Assembly (NCBI GenBank): GCA_003132505.1
Contig: PKXY01000015.1
Coordinates: 1 to 54,232 of the forward strand
DNA from: Solirubrobacterales bacterium
GTDB lineage: Bacteria > Actinomycetota > Thermoleophilia > Solirubrobacterales > Solirubrobacteraceae
DNA length: 54,232 nt
Direction: 5' to 3'
In this document: in pieces, positions 7,375 through 15,756 of the stretch
Position numbering within the stretch: the first letter of the stretch is position 1
How the letters are laid out: each line of letters opens with the position of its first letter
Program-made: the position numbers and the translations under genes
Notes under the pieces: model-generated
Told to the model about the DNA's origin: nothing
Database searches by the model: none
Seen by the model: the letters and a program-made list of their open reading frames with translations, nothing else

Positions 7375-8929
7375 CTCCCGTGGAATCACCGCCACCGCCA
7401 CCGGCAGCGATTCGCGCCATCTCGATCACGAACACGGCGCCACCGTCGACGGCATTGCCCGCGCTCACCCGACCGCCGTGCGCCTCGACGATCTCCGCGA
7501 CGATCGCCAGCCCGAGCCCGGCCCCGGCCTTGCCCCGCTCGCGCCCGACCTCCGCGCGCCAGAACCGCTCGAACACCGCGTCCTGCGCATCTTCCGGCAG
7601 GCCGGGGCCGTGGTCGCGCACCTCGATCCGCTCGAGCCCGTCGTCGGCTTGCAGGCTGAGCTCGATCGGTGTCCCGGCCGGCGTGTGCTTGATTGCGTTG
7701 GCCAGCAGGTTCGCGAGGACCTGGCGCAGCTGGTGGATGTCGCCGCTCACAACATGAGTCGGCGCCGCGGAGCGCGCGTCCGGCCCGATCGAAACGCTGA
7801 TCTCGCGCCCCGGCGACACCGCTCGCGCGTCGCGTCCTGCGTCCTCCACGAGCGGCGCGAGATTGACCGGCTCGCGCACGGTCACCGGCATCTCGTCGAG
7901 CCGGGCAAGCGCCAGTAGTTCGTCCACAAGGAGGCCCATGCGCGAGGCCTCCTGCTCGATCCGCGCCATCGCCCTCGTAATGTCCTGTGGGCTCGTTGCC
8001 GCTCCCAACCGGAACAGCTCCGCGTAGCCGCGAATCGACGTCAGCGGGGTGCGCAGCTCGTGCGAGGCGTCCGAGAGAAAGCGCCGCAGACGCTCCTCGC
8101 TCTGCTGGCGTTTTGCGAAGGCCTGTTCAATCTGTCCGAGCATCGCGTTCAAGGCAAGGCCGAGCCGCCCCACCTCGGTGCGCTCGTCGGCGGGGCTGAC
8201 GCGGCGCGACAGGTCGCCTGCGGCGATTGCCCCAGCGGTCGCACCGATCCGATCGAGTGGCCGCAGGCCGAGCCGGATAACGAGCCAGGCAAGAATCGCC
8301 AGAGCGACAAGCACCGAAGCGATGACGATCGCCTCGATCTCCTGTAGGCGCGACAGCGACGCGCCGACATTCCCGAGCGACACCGCGGCCACGGTCAGCC
8401 CGCCGCCGACGTTGGCGGGCTCGACGAGCACGACGTAGGAGAGTCCCGGATCGCCGATCGCCGGGACCGTGAAGGTCCTCGGCTTGGCGGGGTCGTGGCT
8501 GACGTAGGGCTCGAGGTCGGCCGGGAGCTTCGGCGCGTACTGCGCCGCGAAGCCGTACGCGACCGGGTATCCGACGCGCTTGCCGGAGCGGTTGAGGTGC
8601 TCGCCAAAGGTCCCCGGCGGATCGATCTGATTCTCGACGGGCGGCCCTTGGTGGCCGATCGGTCCTCCCGCCCCGCCGTTGTCGCCATCGCCGCCGAACA
8701 GCCCCCCTGTCGCTCGCGGCGGTACTCCTCCAGCCTGGCCCAGATGGTTTTTGCCGTTGACCTGCGCCTCGACGGTCGAGAACGACTGTCTGACCTGCGT
8801 GTTGACCTGCCCGAGCAGGAACGAGCGCTCCGCGCTATAGGTCACCACGCCCGCAACCAGCAGCCCGGCGGCCGTCAGCACGACGAGTCCGACGAGTAGC
8901 CGCGTTCGCAGCGACACGAGGCTCAACAA
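7361..8929 (-). CDS. HAMP-containing sensor histidine kinase
   Basis: 522-residue membrane kinase: transmembrane helix 1 (about residues 10-30), an extracytoplasmic sensor region of ~150 residues with a Gly/Pro-rich insert, transmembrane helix 2 (about 198-218), HAMP (about 220-270), and the HisKA box SDASHELRTPLTSIRGYAEL with the phospho-accepting His. The ATPase domain follows, with NLLANAIKHTP (N box), DHGPGLP (G1) and GKAGAGLGLAIV (G2). Start is the TTG at 8929, with GAGG 7 bases upstream; a GTG at 8917 is the alternative. It lies 3 bases after the response regulator gene and is surely cotranscribed and paired with it. The ligand is unknown. Confidence 0.9.
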   Translation of the reverse strand: MLSLVSLRTRLLVGLVVLTAAGLLVAGVVTYSAERSFLLGQVNTQVRQSFSTVEAQVNGKNHLGQAGGVPPRATGGLFGGDGDNGGAGGPIGHQGPPVENQIDPPGTFGEHLNRSGKRVGYPVAYGFAAQYAPKLPADLEPYVSHDPAKPRTFTVPAIGDPGLSYVVLVEPANVGGGLTVAAVSLGNVGASLSRLQEIEAIVIASVLVALAILAWLVIRLGLRPLDRIGATAGAIAAGDLSRRVSPADERTEVGRLGLALNAMLGQIEQAFAKRQQSEERLRRFLSDASHELRTPLTSIRGYAELFRLGAATSPQDITRAMARIEQEASRMGLLVDELLALARLDEMPVTVREPVNLAPLVEDAGRDARAVSPGREISVSIGPDARSAAPTHVVSGDIHQLRQVLANLLANAIKHTPAGTPIELSLQADDGLERIEVRDHGPGLPEDAQDAVFERFWRAEVGRERGKAGAGLGLAIVAEIVEAHGGRVSAGNAVDGGAVFVIEMARIAAGGGGGDSTGVSEQ

Positions 8930-8932
8930 GGC

Positions 8933-9655
8933 TCAGCCTCGCGGCAGCCGCAGCGAGTAGCCGACCCCGCGCACGGTGTGGATCAGTGCCGGCGCCTCCA
9001 CGTCGATCTTTTTGCGCAGGTAGCTGATGTAGGTCTCCAGCACTCGCGCATCACCGCCGAAGTCGTATTGCCAGACGTGGTCCAGCAGTTGCGCACGCGT
9101 CAGCACGCGCCGCGGGTTTGCCATCAGGTAGCGCAGCAGGCGGAACTCGGTTGCCGTCAGCTCGATCGGCCGCGCGCCGCGCGAGACCTCGCGCGTGTCC
9201 TCGTCGAGCGCGAGGTCGGCGAACACGAGCTGTGAGGACTCGGGCTCCGTCAGCCCGCTGCGGCGGAGGATCGTGCGGATCCGCGCGACGAGCTCCTCGA
9301 GGCTGAACGGCTTCGTCATGTAGTCGTCGCCGCCGAGCGTCAGGCCGCGGACGATGTCCTCGGTCCCGTCGCGTGCGGTCAGGAACAGAATCGGCACCCC
9401 TGCGCGCGCACCGGCGAGACGCCGCGCGACCTCGAACCCATCGATGTCGGGCAGCATCACGTCGAGCACCATCACCTGCGGCTTGCTCGCCGCGACTGAC
9501 GCGATCGCGTCGGCGCCGCTGCCCGCCGAGTCGACGCTGAAGCCCTCGAAGCGCAGCGCCATCGAGATCACATCGACGATGTTCGGCTCGTCGTCGACGA
9601 CGAGCACCCGGACCTGCTCGGTGGACTGCTCGTTCCTCTCGTGCGTCGCTTGCAT
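8933..9655 (-). CDS. OmpR/PhoB-family response regulator
   Basis: 240-residue regulator. The receiver domain starts VRVLVVDDEPNIVD and shows the phospho-acceptor Asp in MVLDVMLPDIDG, the switch Thr in LFLTARD and the conserved Lys in DDYMTKPFS. It is joined to a winged-helix DNA-binding domain (LTATEFRLLRYLMANP through VLETYISYLRKKID and HTVRGVGYSLR). I chose the ATG at 9655: the ~56 residues upstream in the open frame are unlike a receiver N-terminus. It is divergent from the ABC transporter that starts at 9708, so that exporter is a plausible target, as is common for such pairs. It is followed at 3 bases by its kinase. Confidence 0.93.
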   Translation of the reverse strand: MQATHERNEQSTEQVRVLVVDDEPNIVDVISMALRFEGFSVDSAGSGADAIASVAASKPQVMVLDVMLPDIDGFEVARRLAGARAGVPILFLTARDGTEDIVRGLTLGGDDYMTKPFSLEELVARIRTILRRSGLTEPESSQLVFADLALDEDTREVSRGARPIELTATEFRLLRYLMANPRRVLTRAQLLDHVWQYDFGGDARVLETYISYLRKKIDVEAPALIHTVRGVGYSLRLPRG

Positions 9656-9707
9656 TGCAACATGATCGCGCGCCAGGCTGTGAGTTGTCTGAGAGCTTCC
9701 GGGGGAA

Positions 9708-10718
9708 ATGCAGAGGCCAGGCACGCTGTCCGCCGCCTCCGCGAACCGCCGATATGCTGGCCGCGTGGCCTCCACATACCCCACGGTGGATGGCGCTGGG
9801 ATCAGGCTTGATGGGCTGAGCAAATCGTTTCGCAGTCCCGAGGGACCTGTTCACGCCGTGCGCGAGATCGATGTTTCGATCGAGCGGGGCGAGACGGTTG
9901 CGCTGCTCGGTCCGAACGGCGCCGGCAAGTCGACGACGATCGACATGCTGCTGGGCCTCCAGCCGCCCGACAGCGGCGGCGTGTCGCTGTTCGGCCGAAC
10001 GCCGCGCCAGGCTGTCGACGGCGGACTCGTCGGCGCGATGCTGCAGACCGGCTCGCTGATCCAGTACCTCTCGGTGCGCGAGCTCTTGACGATGATGGCG
10101 TCGGTCTACCCGGCGCCGCTCGGCGTCGACGAGGTGCTCGAGCAGACCGGCCTCGAAGCGATCGCACGACGCCGGACGCAGAAGCTCTCGGGCGGCGAGA
10201 CCCAGCGCGTCCGCTTCGCGCTGGCGATCGTCAGCAACCCCGACCTGCTCGTGCTCGACGAGCCGACCGTCGCGATGGACGTCGAATCGCGCCACGAGTT
10301 CTGGAAATCGATGCGCTCCTTCGCGGCGCGCGGCAAGACGGTCGTCTTCGCAACCCACTACCTCGAGGAGGCCGATCAGAACGCCGACCGCGTCGTGCTG
10401 ATGGCGCACGGGCGGATCGTCGCCGACGGATCGCCGACCGAGATCAAGGGGCGCGTCGGCTCGCGCACGATCCGCGCCACGCTGCCCGACGCCGATCTCG
10501 GCGAGCTGTCCGGGCTTCCGGGCGTCGCGAACGCTGACCGCCACGGTGAGGCGGCCCTGCTGAGCTGTGCCGACTCAGACCAGGCGATTCGCGCGCTGCT
10601 CGAGCGCTTCCCCGCGGCGCGCGACATCGAGATCACAGGCGCCGGGCTCGAGGACGCGTTCCTGGCCCTGACCGCCGATCCCGACAGCGACGCTCCCGAC
10701 GCGGCGGTCGCGCTGTGA
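9708..10718 (+). CDS. ABC transporter ATP-binding protein (DrrA type)
   Basis: 336-residue ATPase of an ABC-2 exporter. Walker A is LLGPNGAGKSTT, the Q-loop is in GAMLQTGSL, the signature is KLSGGETQRVRF, Walker B is LLVLDEPTVAMD, and the switch His is in FATHYLEEAD. After the ATPase core, residues ~225-320 form the DrrA-type C-terminal domain. The ATG at 9708 has GGGGG directly before it; a GTG at 9765 would remove 19 non-conserved residues and is a reasonable alternative. The stop overlaps the start of the permease gene (GTGA). Divergence from the response regulator suggests two-component control. Substrate unknown. Confidence 0.88.
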   Translation: MQRPGTLSAASANRRYAGRVASTYPTVDGAGIRLDGLSKSFRSPEGPVHAVREIDVSIERGETVALLGPNGAGKSTTIDMLLGLQPPDSGGVSLFGRTPRQAVDGGLVGAMLQTGSLIQYLSVRELLTMMASVYPAPLGVDEVLEQTGLEAIARRRTQKLSGGETQRVRFALAIVSNPDLLVLDEPTVAMDVESRHEFWKSMRSFAARGKTVVFATHYLEEADQNADRVVLMAHGRIVADGSPTEIKGRVGSRTIRATLPDADLGELSGLPGVANADRHGEAALLSCADSDQAIRALLERFPAARDIEITGAGLEDAFLALTADPDSDAPDAAVAL

Positions 10719-11455
10719 GGGGCCTCGTCTACACCCGCTACGAGCTGCTGCGTGCCTTCCGCAACCGCCGCTTCTTCTTCTTCTCGATCGGCTTCCCGCT
10801 GCTCTTCTACTTCGTGATCGCCTCGCCGAACCGCGGCGTCCACGATTTCGACCGCAGCGGCATCTCGCTGCCGCTCTACTACATGGTCGGCCTGACCGCG
10901 TTCGGCACGATGGTCGCGATGATCTCGACCGGCACCCGTATCGCATCCGAGCGTCAGATCGGCTGGACGCGCCAGCTGCGGATCACGCCGCTCAGCACGC
11001 GCGCCTACTTCCGGGCCAAGCTGCTCGCCGCATACATGATGTCGGGCCTCACGATCGTCCTGCTCGGTCTCGCCGGCTCCTCGCTCGGCGTCAGCCTGCC
11101 GGCCGGGCACTGGCTCGCGATGGTCGGGCTGATCCTCGTCGCGCTGCTCCCGTTCGCCGCGCTCGGGATCATGCTCGGCCACCTGATCAACGTCGATTCG
11201 ATCGGACCCGCCACCGGCGGCGGCGCTTCGCTGCTCGCCTTCCTCGGCGGCACCTGGTTTCCGCTCGGAAGCCATGGCTTCCTCTTCGAGCTCGGGCGGC
11301 TGCTCCCCTCATACTGGCTCGTCCAGGCCGCCCACACCGGGCTCACCGGGCACGGCTGGCCCGTGCGCGGCTGGGTCGTCATTGCCGTCTGGTCGGTCGT
11401 GCTCTCAGCCGGCGCGCTCTACGCGTTCCGCCGCGACACCAAGCGGGCGGGTTGA
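10715..11455 (+). CDS. ABC-2 type transporter permease
   Basis: 246-residue membrane partner of the preceding ATPase, with six predicted helices: about residues 20-40, 50-72, 100-125, 130-155, 165-185 and 220-240. The N-terminal amphipathic segment YTRYELLRAFRNRRFFFF is typical of ABC-2 permeases, as is the SERQIGWTRQLRITPLS loop between helices 2 and 3. It starts at a GTG that overlaps the ATPase stop. Together the pair should form a (permease)2(ATPase)2 exporter for a lipid, drug or glycan precursor; the sequence does not tell which. Confidence 0.85.
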   Translation: MRGLVYTRYELLRAFRNRRFFFFSIGFPLLFYFVIASPNRGVHDFDRSGISLPLYYMVGLTAFGTMVAMISTGTRIASERQIGWTRQLRITPLSTRAYFRAKLLAAYMMSGLTIVLLGLAGSSLGVSLPAGHWLAMVGLILVALLPFAALGIMLGHLINVDSIGPATGGGASLLAFLGGTWFPLGSHGFLFELGRLLPSYWLVQAAHTGLTGHGWPVRGWVVIAVWSVVLSAGALYAFRRDTKRAG

Positions 11456-11517
11456 TCCCACGGCCACGCGCGCGTCTCCCAGCGTGTGCGCGCAATCAAC
11501 CACCGGGCGCCGGCGAG

Positions 11518-12366
11518 CTACCACCATCCGCCTTCGCGCGCCGCGTCGGTGCCGCCGGTACGGTCGAGCGCGTCTAGCGCCGCCATGTCCTCGTCGGACA
11601 GCGCGAAGTCGAACAGCTGCCCGTTCGCCTCGATCCGCTCGCGGTGGGTCGACTTCGGGATCACGAGCACGCCGTGCTGCAGGCACCACCGCAGCAGGAC
11701 CTGGGCCGCACTGCGTCCGTTGCGCTGCGCGATCTCCGCGACCGTCCTGTCGCCAAGATGGCGTCCGGTGCCGAGCGAGCTGTAGCCGACGATCGCAATG
11801 CGCCGCTCCTCGCACGCCTCGAGCAGCCCGCGCCGGTACTCGAACGCGCTGAACTGAGCCTGGTTGACCGTGGGCCTGCTGCTCGCGACGCCAAGCAGCT
11901 GGTCGAGCTCGCCGACCGAGAAGTTCGAGACGCCGATCGAGCGGGCGTAGCCGCGTCGCTGCGCCTCCTCCATCCCCGGCCAGGCCCAGGTCGGCCCGCC
12001 CTCCGGCCAGTGGATGATGTAAAGGTCGATCCGATCCACGCCGAGCCGCTCCAGGCTCCGCTCCGCTTCAAGCACCGGGTCCTTGCTCCGCGGATGGAAC
12101 TTCGTCGTGATGAAGACCTCCTCGCGTGGGACGCCGCTGTCACGCAGCGCCCGTCCCACGCTCGCTTCGTTGCCGTAGGCCTGGGCCGTGTCGATGTGGC
12201 GGTAGCCGAGCTCGAGCGCCCAGCGGACCGCCTGCTCGCACTCAAGGCCGTCCGGCGTCTGCCAGACGCCTAGTCCCAGAGCCGGCATCCGCGAGCCGTC
12301 GGCGAGGACGCGAATTCGATCGCCGTCGCCACCTGTCACCCCGAGTGCATTCCCGTCAGCTGACAT
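11518..12366 (-). CDS. Aldo/keto reductase
   Basis: 282-residue NADPH-dependent TIM-barrel oxidoreductase. The catalytic tetrad is seen in order: Asp and Tyr in HIDTAQAYGNE, Lys in FITTKFHP and His in YIIHWPEGG. Cofactor-binding features follow: IGVSNFS, VNQAQFS and PKSTHRERIEAN, the last being the NADPH phosphate-binding loop. It belongs to the AKR5-like 2,5-diketo-gluconate reductase group by overall pattern. The ATG at 12366 overlaps the stop of the upstream deacetylase-like gene by 11 bases, so the two are translated from one message. The specific substrate is not predictable. Confidence 0.9.
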   Translation of the reverse strand: MSADGNALGVTGGDGDRIRVLADGSRMPALGLGVWQTPDGLECEQAVRWALELGYRHIDTAQAYGNEASVGRALRDSGVPREEVFITTKFHPRSKDPVLEAERSLERLGVDRIDLYIIHWPEGGPTWAWPGMEEAQRRGYARSIGVSNFSVGELDQLLGVASSRPTVNQAQFSAFEYRRGLLEACEERRIAIVGYSSLGTGRHLGDRTVAEIAQRNGRSAAQVLLRWCLQHGVLVIPKSTHRERIEANGQLFDFALSDEDMAALDALDRTGGTDAAREGGWW

Positions 12367-13315
12367 ATGAATCACCTGGCGGTGGATCATCGCGCATCGC
12401 CGCGACCTGCTGCACGAGCGCCGGCCCGCTCAGCGTCGGGTGCACCTCGAGCCGCGGTAGCGCGTAGGGGTCGTCGCGCACGCTCGCCCAGCCGTAGTAC
12501 TCGCTGCTCGAGCCGCGGAACCCCGCGGCCTCGAGAGCATCGATCACCGTCGGGTCGTACTGCCCGGACGGGTAGCAGAACCAGTTGACCGGGACGTGGA
12601 ACCAACGCCGCAGCTTGCGCCGTGCGTCGACGATCTGCAAATGCAGGCCCGACGCCGTCTGGGTGACCAAGTCGGCGTGGTCCCAACCCTGGGTGTCGAG
12701 CTCCCACCCTTGCTTGACGAGCTCGCGGATCTCGTGATGGGAGATCCCGCCGTTTGCCCAGTCGAGCCCGTAGAGCTGGAGGTTCTCGACCCCGGCCCAG
12801 CCGAGCTTCGCGAGCACCGGCGCGGCGTACTGGAACTGCGTCTCGTAGCCGTTGTCGAAGCTGATCACGATCGGCTTGCCGCACGGCAGTCGCTTGTGCC
12901 GATGCCAGTTGTCCCACAGCTGATCGAGCGTCACGGCGTGATAGCCGGCGGCCGCGAGCGCCTCCATCTGTGCCGCGAACAGCTTCGGCGACACGTAGAG
13001 CAGCGGGTAGGGCGCGCCGGCCGGCGCCTGGGAGATCACGTGGTACTCGAGGATCGGAGCCGACTCGACGTGGTAGGGCGCGAGGCAACGCTCGCGCTTT
13101 GCTGCCGGCTTGGCTGTGGCCTCCTTCTTTGCGGGCGTCGGATCCCGCGCCTTCGGGGCGCCTCCGCCGAGTCCGACGATCCCCGCGATCGCCAAGGCCA
13201 GCACCGCGACGAGCCCGCTCAGAGCGACGCGCCGTCGCCGCTTCACGGTCCGCGTGTGTGCCGCGCGTCGCGCTAGCGCGCGTTCGCTGTCAGGTTGCGG
13301 TGCTCCAGCTTCCAT
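12356..13315 (-). CDS. Membrane-anchored polysaccharide-deacetylase-like protein with altered metal site
   Basis: 319 residues: a basic cytoplasmic start, one transmembrane anchor (about residues 30-50), a Lys/Ala/Pro linker, then a NodB-like domain facing outward (ILEYHVI, then VTLDQLWDNW, IVISFDNGYE, the ELDTQGWDHADL segment, NWFCYPSGQYD and a C-terminal LPRLEV). Carbohydrate esterase 4 enzymes bind metal through the second Asp of SFDDG and the two His of HxxxH. Here these are Asn155, Gln209 and His213, so two of three ligands are replaced. The first Asp (154, the catalytic base in the family) remains. I prefer the ATG at 13315, which has GGGAG 6 bases before it. It may be a non-hydrolytic glycan-binding relative. 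Confidence 0.83.
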   Translation of the reverse strand: MEAGAPQPDSERALARRAAHTRTVKRRRRVALSGLVAVLALAIAGIVGLGGGAPKARDPTPAKKEATAKPAAKRERCLAPYHVESAPILEYHVISQAPAGAPYPLLYVSPKLFAAQMEALAAAGYHAVTLDQLWDNWHRHKRLPCGKPIVISFDNGYETQFQYAAPVLAKLGWAGVENLQLYGLDWANGGISHHEIRELVKQGWELDTQGWDHADLVTQTASGLHLQIVDARRKLRRWFHVPVNWFCYPSGQYDPTVIDALEAAGFRGSSSEYYGWASVRDDPYALPRLEVHPTLSGPALVQQVAAMRDDPPPGDSYVS

Positions 13316-13411
13316 CCCGGCTCCCGCGTTCACTTTCGCATGCCGCGGGTCCGGTTGCTTTTGGGGTGTGGTCGGCGTGAGCCGCCGCGCACCTCACGAC
13401 GTGAGCGCGCG

Positions 13412-14020
13412 TCAGCTCTTCTCGTGGCCGGCGAGTCGCCGCTGGAGCCAGTCGCGGGTCTCCGGCCATTCGGCCGCGATGACGCTGTAGTACGCGCTGT
13501 CTCGGATCACGTCGCCGCGGACGATCATGTGGCTTCGGAAGATCCCCTCGAACTTTGCACCGATGCCCTCAAGCGCCTTGCGCGAGCGCTCGTTGCGCTC
13601 CTCGGTCTTGAACTCGACGCGGATGCATTCGAGCTCGTCAAACGCGAAGGCGAGCAGCAGCAGCTTCGTCTCGATGTTCGCGCCGCTCCGCCAAGAGCCG
13701 GGCGCAAGCCAACTCCAGCCGATTTCGAGACCGCGGTGCTCGGGCCGCAGCGCGAGATAGCTGGTGTGACCGATCGCCGCGCCGCTCTCGCGATCGACCG
13801 TGACGAAGCTTGCCTGCTTCCCGGCCGCGCTGTCCTCGAGCATCTGTTCGAGCCAGCCGTGGAAGTGCTCGCGGGAGGAGGCCGCGTTCAACGGCATCCA
13901 GCGCCAGACCTCCGGATCGCTGCCGGCTTCCCAGAGTGCCGCTTCGTGCGCCGCCGTGAGCGGCTCGACACGAACAAGCGTGCCCTCCAGCACAGGCCTG
14001 AGTTGTTGCCAGTCCGCCAT
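13412..14020 (-). CDS. GNAT-family N-acetyltransferase (RimJ/RimL-like)
   Basis: 202-residue acetyl-CoA-dependent acetyltransferase. It opens with the typical LRPVLEGTLVRVEPLTAAHEAAL strand-helix, contains the GHTSYLALRPEHRGLEIGWSWLAP core and the C-terminal NERSRKALEGIGAKFEGIFR acetyl-CoA/acceptor segment, as in RimJ/RimL-type enzymes and the closely related PF13302 group. The usual RxxGxG/A pyrophosphate loop is replaced by SWRSGANIETK, as seen in many members of this subgroup. Substrates in the family range from ribosomal-protein N-termini to small amines, so none is assigned. It is monocistronic, with tRNA-Ser upstream on the same strand. Confidence 0.85.
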   Translation of the reverse strand: MADWQQLRPVLEGTLVRVEPLTAAHEAALWEAGSDPEVWRWMPLNAASSREHFHGWLEQMLEDSAAGKQASFVTVDRESGAAIGHTSYLALRPEHRGLEIGWSWLAPGSWRSGANIETKLLLLAFAFDELECIRVEFKTEERNERSRKALEGIGAKFEGIFRSHMIVRGDVIRDSAYYSVIAAEWPETRDWLQRRLAGHEKS

Positions 14021-14088
14021 CCGGCGGACTCTACGACCTCGCCTGAGCCTCTGTCACTCGCTGCTTGGACTCCGCGACCGACCCGAGC

Positions 14089-14177
14089 GGAGAGGGAGGG
14101 ATTCGAACCCTCGGACGAAGTTTCCCCCGTCACGCGATTTCCAGTCGCGCCCGTTCAACCGCTCCGGCACCTCTCCT
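14089..14177 (-). tRNA. tRNA-Ser (anticodon GGA)
   Basis: The minus strand reads a complete class II tRNA: acceptor GGAGAGG pairing with CCTCTCC, a D-arm GCCGGAGCGGTTGAACGGGC, anticodon stem CGCGA/TCGCG with loop CTGGAAA (anticodon GGA, codons UCC/UCU), a long variable arm (TGACGGGGGAAACTTCGTCCG region), and the T-arm with GGTTCGAATCC. The discriminator is G and the 3' CCA is not encoded. Confidence 0.95.
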
Positions 14178-14265
14178 GGAATGAATGCGGCTCTAGGCTA
14201 CGCGACGCGATAGTCTGCTGCGCGGTGGGCTGCGAGCCTGCCGCGGAGACCAAAGGACCGCTCAA

Positions 14266-14436
14266 ATGCTCGCCTTCAGCAAAGCATTCAACGAAACCTT
14301 CGGGCTGCTGGCGACGTTCGGCGGCATCGGCGTCGTAGCCAACGTCCTGATCGTCTACATCATCATTCAGGTACGCGGCGAGCATCAGAAGAACGAGGAG
14401 TACCGCGCCGAACGCCAGCGCCGGTCTGGTTCCTAG
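14266..14436 (+). CDS. Small single-helix membrane protein (56 aa)
   Basis: Short reading frame encoding a 56-residue peptide: an amphipathic start (MLAFSKAFNETFGLL), one transmembrane helix (about residues 13-35, GGIGVVANVLIVYIIIQ), and a strongly charged tail rich in Glu, Arg and Gln. The start ATG at 14266 has a purine stretch (GGAGACCAAAGG) upstream. The clean hydrophobic-then-charged layout and the coding-like third positions support a real gene, but I do not recognise a family. It sits between a tRNA gene and the 3' end of the convergent kelch gene, 6 bases away. Confidence 0.55.
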   Translation: MLAFSKAFNETFGLLATFGGIGVVANVLIVYIIIQVRGEHQKNEEYRAERQRRSGS

Positions 14437-14442
14437 GCGTTC

Positions 14443-15579
14443 TCAGCCGCCGGCGTCGGACGTTGCTGGCCGGTTGTCGAGCACGACCTTGTAGATCGTC
14501 GAGTTGGTCTCACCGCTTGGCTCGACACCGCCGGCAACCAGGACTTCATCTGGCAGGCTGACCGCCATCGCGCCGGCGAGCCGCACGGGCAGCAGGCCGA
14601 TCAGCTTCACGCGGGCCGTTGCAGGCGAGAACGAATAGATGGCGCTGCTCTGGTTCACGCCGACGGCTCGGTAGCCGCCGAGGACGATGATCCTCCCGTC
14701 TTCGGCTACAGCGGCTGCCTGAGTCAGGGCGATTGGCAGCGTGGCGACCTTGGTCACGCTGTTCGTCGCGGGATCGAAGCGGTAGATCGCAAAGATCGCC
14801 ACGCCGTCGTCTGCGCCGCCGATCACGTACACGGAGCCCGCGTATGCGACCGCTGCCGCATCGACCACCGGCTGCGGCAGGCTCGCAACCGTGCTCGCGC
14901 CGGCGCTCGTGCTCCAGGACACGATCGAGTCGAGGTCGCTGGTCCCGTCGTAGCCGCCGATCACGTAGGCGGTGGTGCCGCTGGCAGCGATCGCGGCGCC
15001 CTCGGTCGGTTGCGGGAGCGAGCCGGCGATCGTCGAGCTTGAACCGCCCGTGCCGACCGACACGATGTCTGAAGTGGGCCCGGTGGTCTCGCTACCGCCA
15101 AACAGGTAGACGGCGCCGTCGAGGACAGCAGCACCAGATGCCGCGAGCGGCACCGGTAGCGTGCCCACAGAGCTCGTCCTGCTTCCGTCGAAGCTCTGGA
15201 CAGTCGTAATCGGCGTGTTCGCCGTGTCAAGGCCGCCGAACAAAGTCGCGCCCCTGGAGCCGTCGGTGACGACCGCCGTGCTGCTGACCGCGCTCGCGAG
15301 CTTGCCGACAGGCGTCACGTCCGCGGCAGGCCCGATGCCAGTCGTGGCGTGCCGCTGCGGTTTCACCGGAGTGCGCAGGGCCGGAGTGTGGTGTCGCAGG
15401 AGGCCGAGCGTCGCGATGACAACAGCAGCGATCGCGAGCAGTGAGGCCAGCAATGCGCCGACCGCGCTCGCCCGCCGGCGTGCTGAAGCTCGTCTCGGTG
15501 ATCGACGCTGACGTTGCAGCACGCTGGGCGGCGTCTGGGGCCGCAGCTCGCTCACGCCGCTGCCATCGCGCGCTCGCAC
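14443..15579 (-). CDS. Kelch-repeat beta-propeller protein, membrane-anchored
   Basis: 378 residues: a basic, Arg-rich cytoplasmic start, a transmembrane helix (about residues 40-63), a linker, then about six kelch blades. Each blade carries a strand ending in GG, for example ATLFGGLD, AVYLFGGSE, TAYVIGGYD, SVYVIGGAD, RIIVLGGYR and VLVAGGVE, spaced 45-50 residues apart. Such propellers bind proteins or glycans; no enzyme signature is seen. The propeller should lie outside the membrane. Start is the GTG at 15579; a GTG at 15555 is equally possible. The gene is convergent with the 56-residue membrane protein and divergent from the SRAP gene. Confidence 0.82.
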   Translation of the reverse strand: MRARDGSGVSELRPQTPPSVLQRQRRSPRRASARRRASAVGALLASLLAIAAVVIATLGLLRHHTPALRTPVKPQRHATTGIGPAADVTPVGKLASAVSSTAVVTDGSRGATLFGGLDTANTPITTVQSFDGSRTSSVGTLPVPLAASGAAVLDGAVYLFGGSETTGPTSDIVSVGTGGSSSTIAGSLPQPTEGAAIAASGTTAYVIGGYDGTSDLDSIVSWSTSAGASTVASLPQPVVDAAAVAYAGSVYVIGGADDGVAIFAIYRFDPATNSVTKVATLPIALTQAAAVAEDGRIIVLGGYRAVGVNQSSAIYSFSPATARVKLIGLLPVRLAGAMAVSLPDEVLVAGGVEPSGETNSTIYKVVLDNRPATSDAGG

Positions 15580-15756
15580 CAGCCGGCCGCGCGCGCTCGC
15601 CGGGAAACTTTCCGCCGAGCCTGGGTCGTTGACTGCTGCTGGTCCCGCGCGCGGTCCATCAAATGAAGTTGTACCCCGAATCGCCGCGGGTCCAACCCAC
15701 CCGAGCGGTGGGCTGACAAAAGTTCAGACCGCTCGTCCGCCAGGTAGCCTGCCTCG

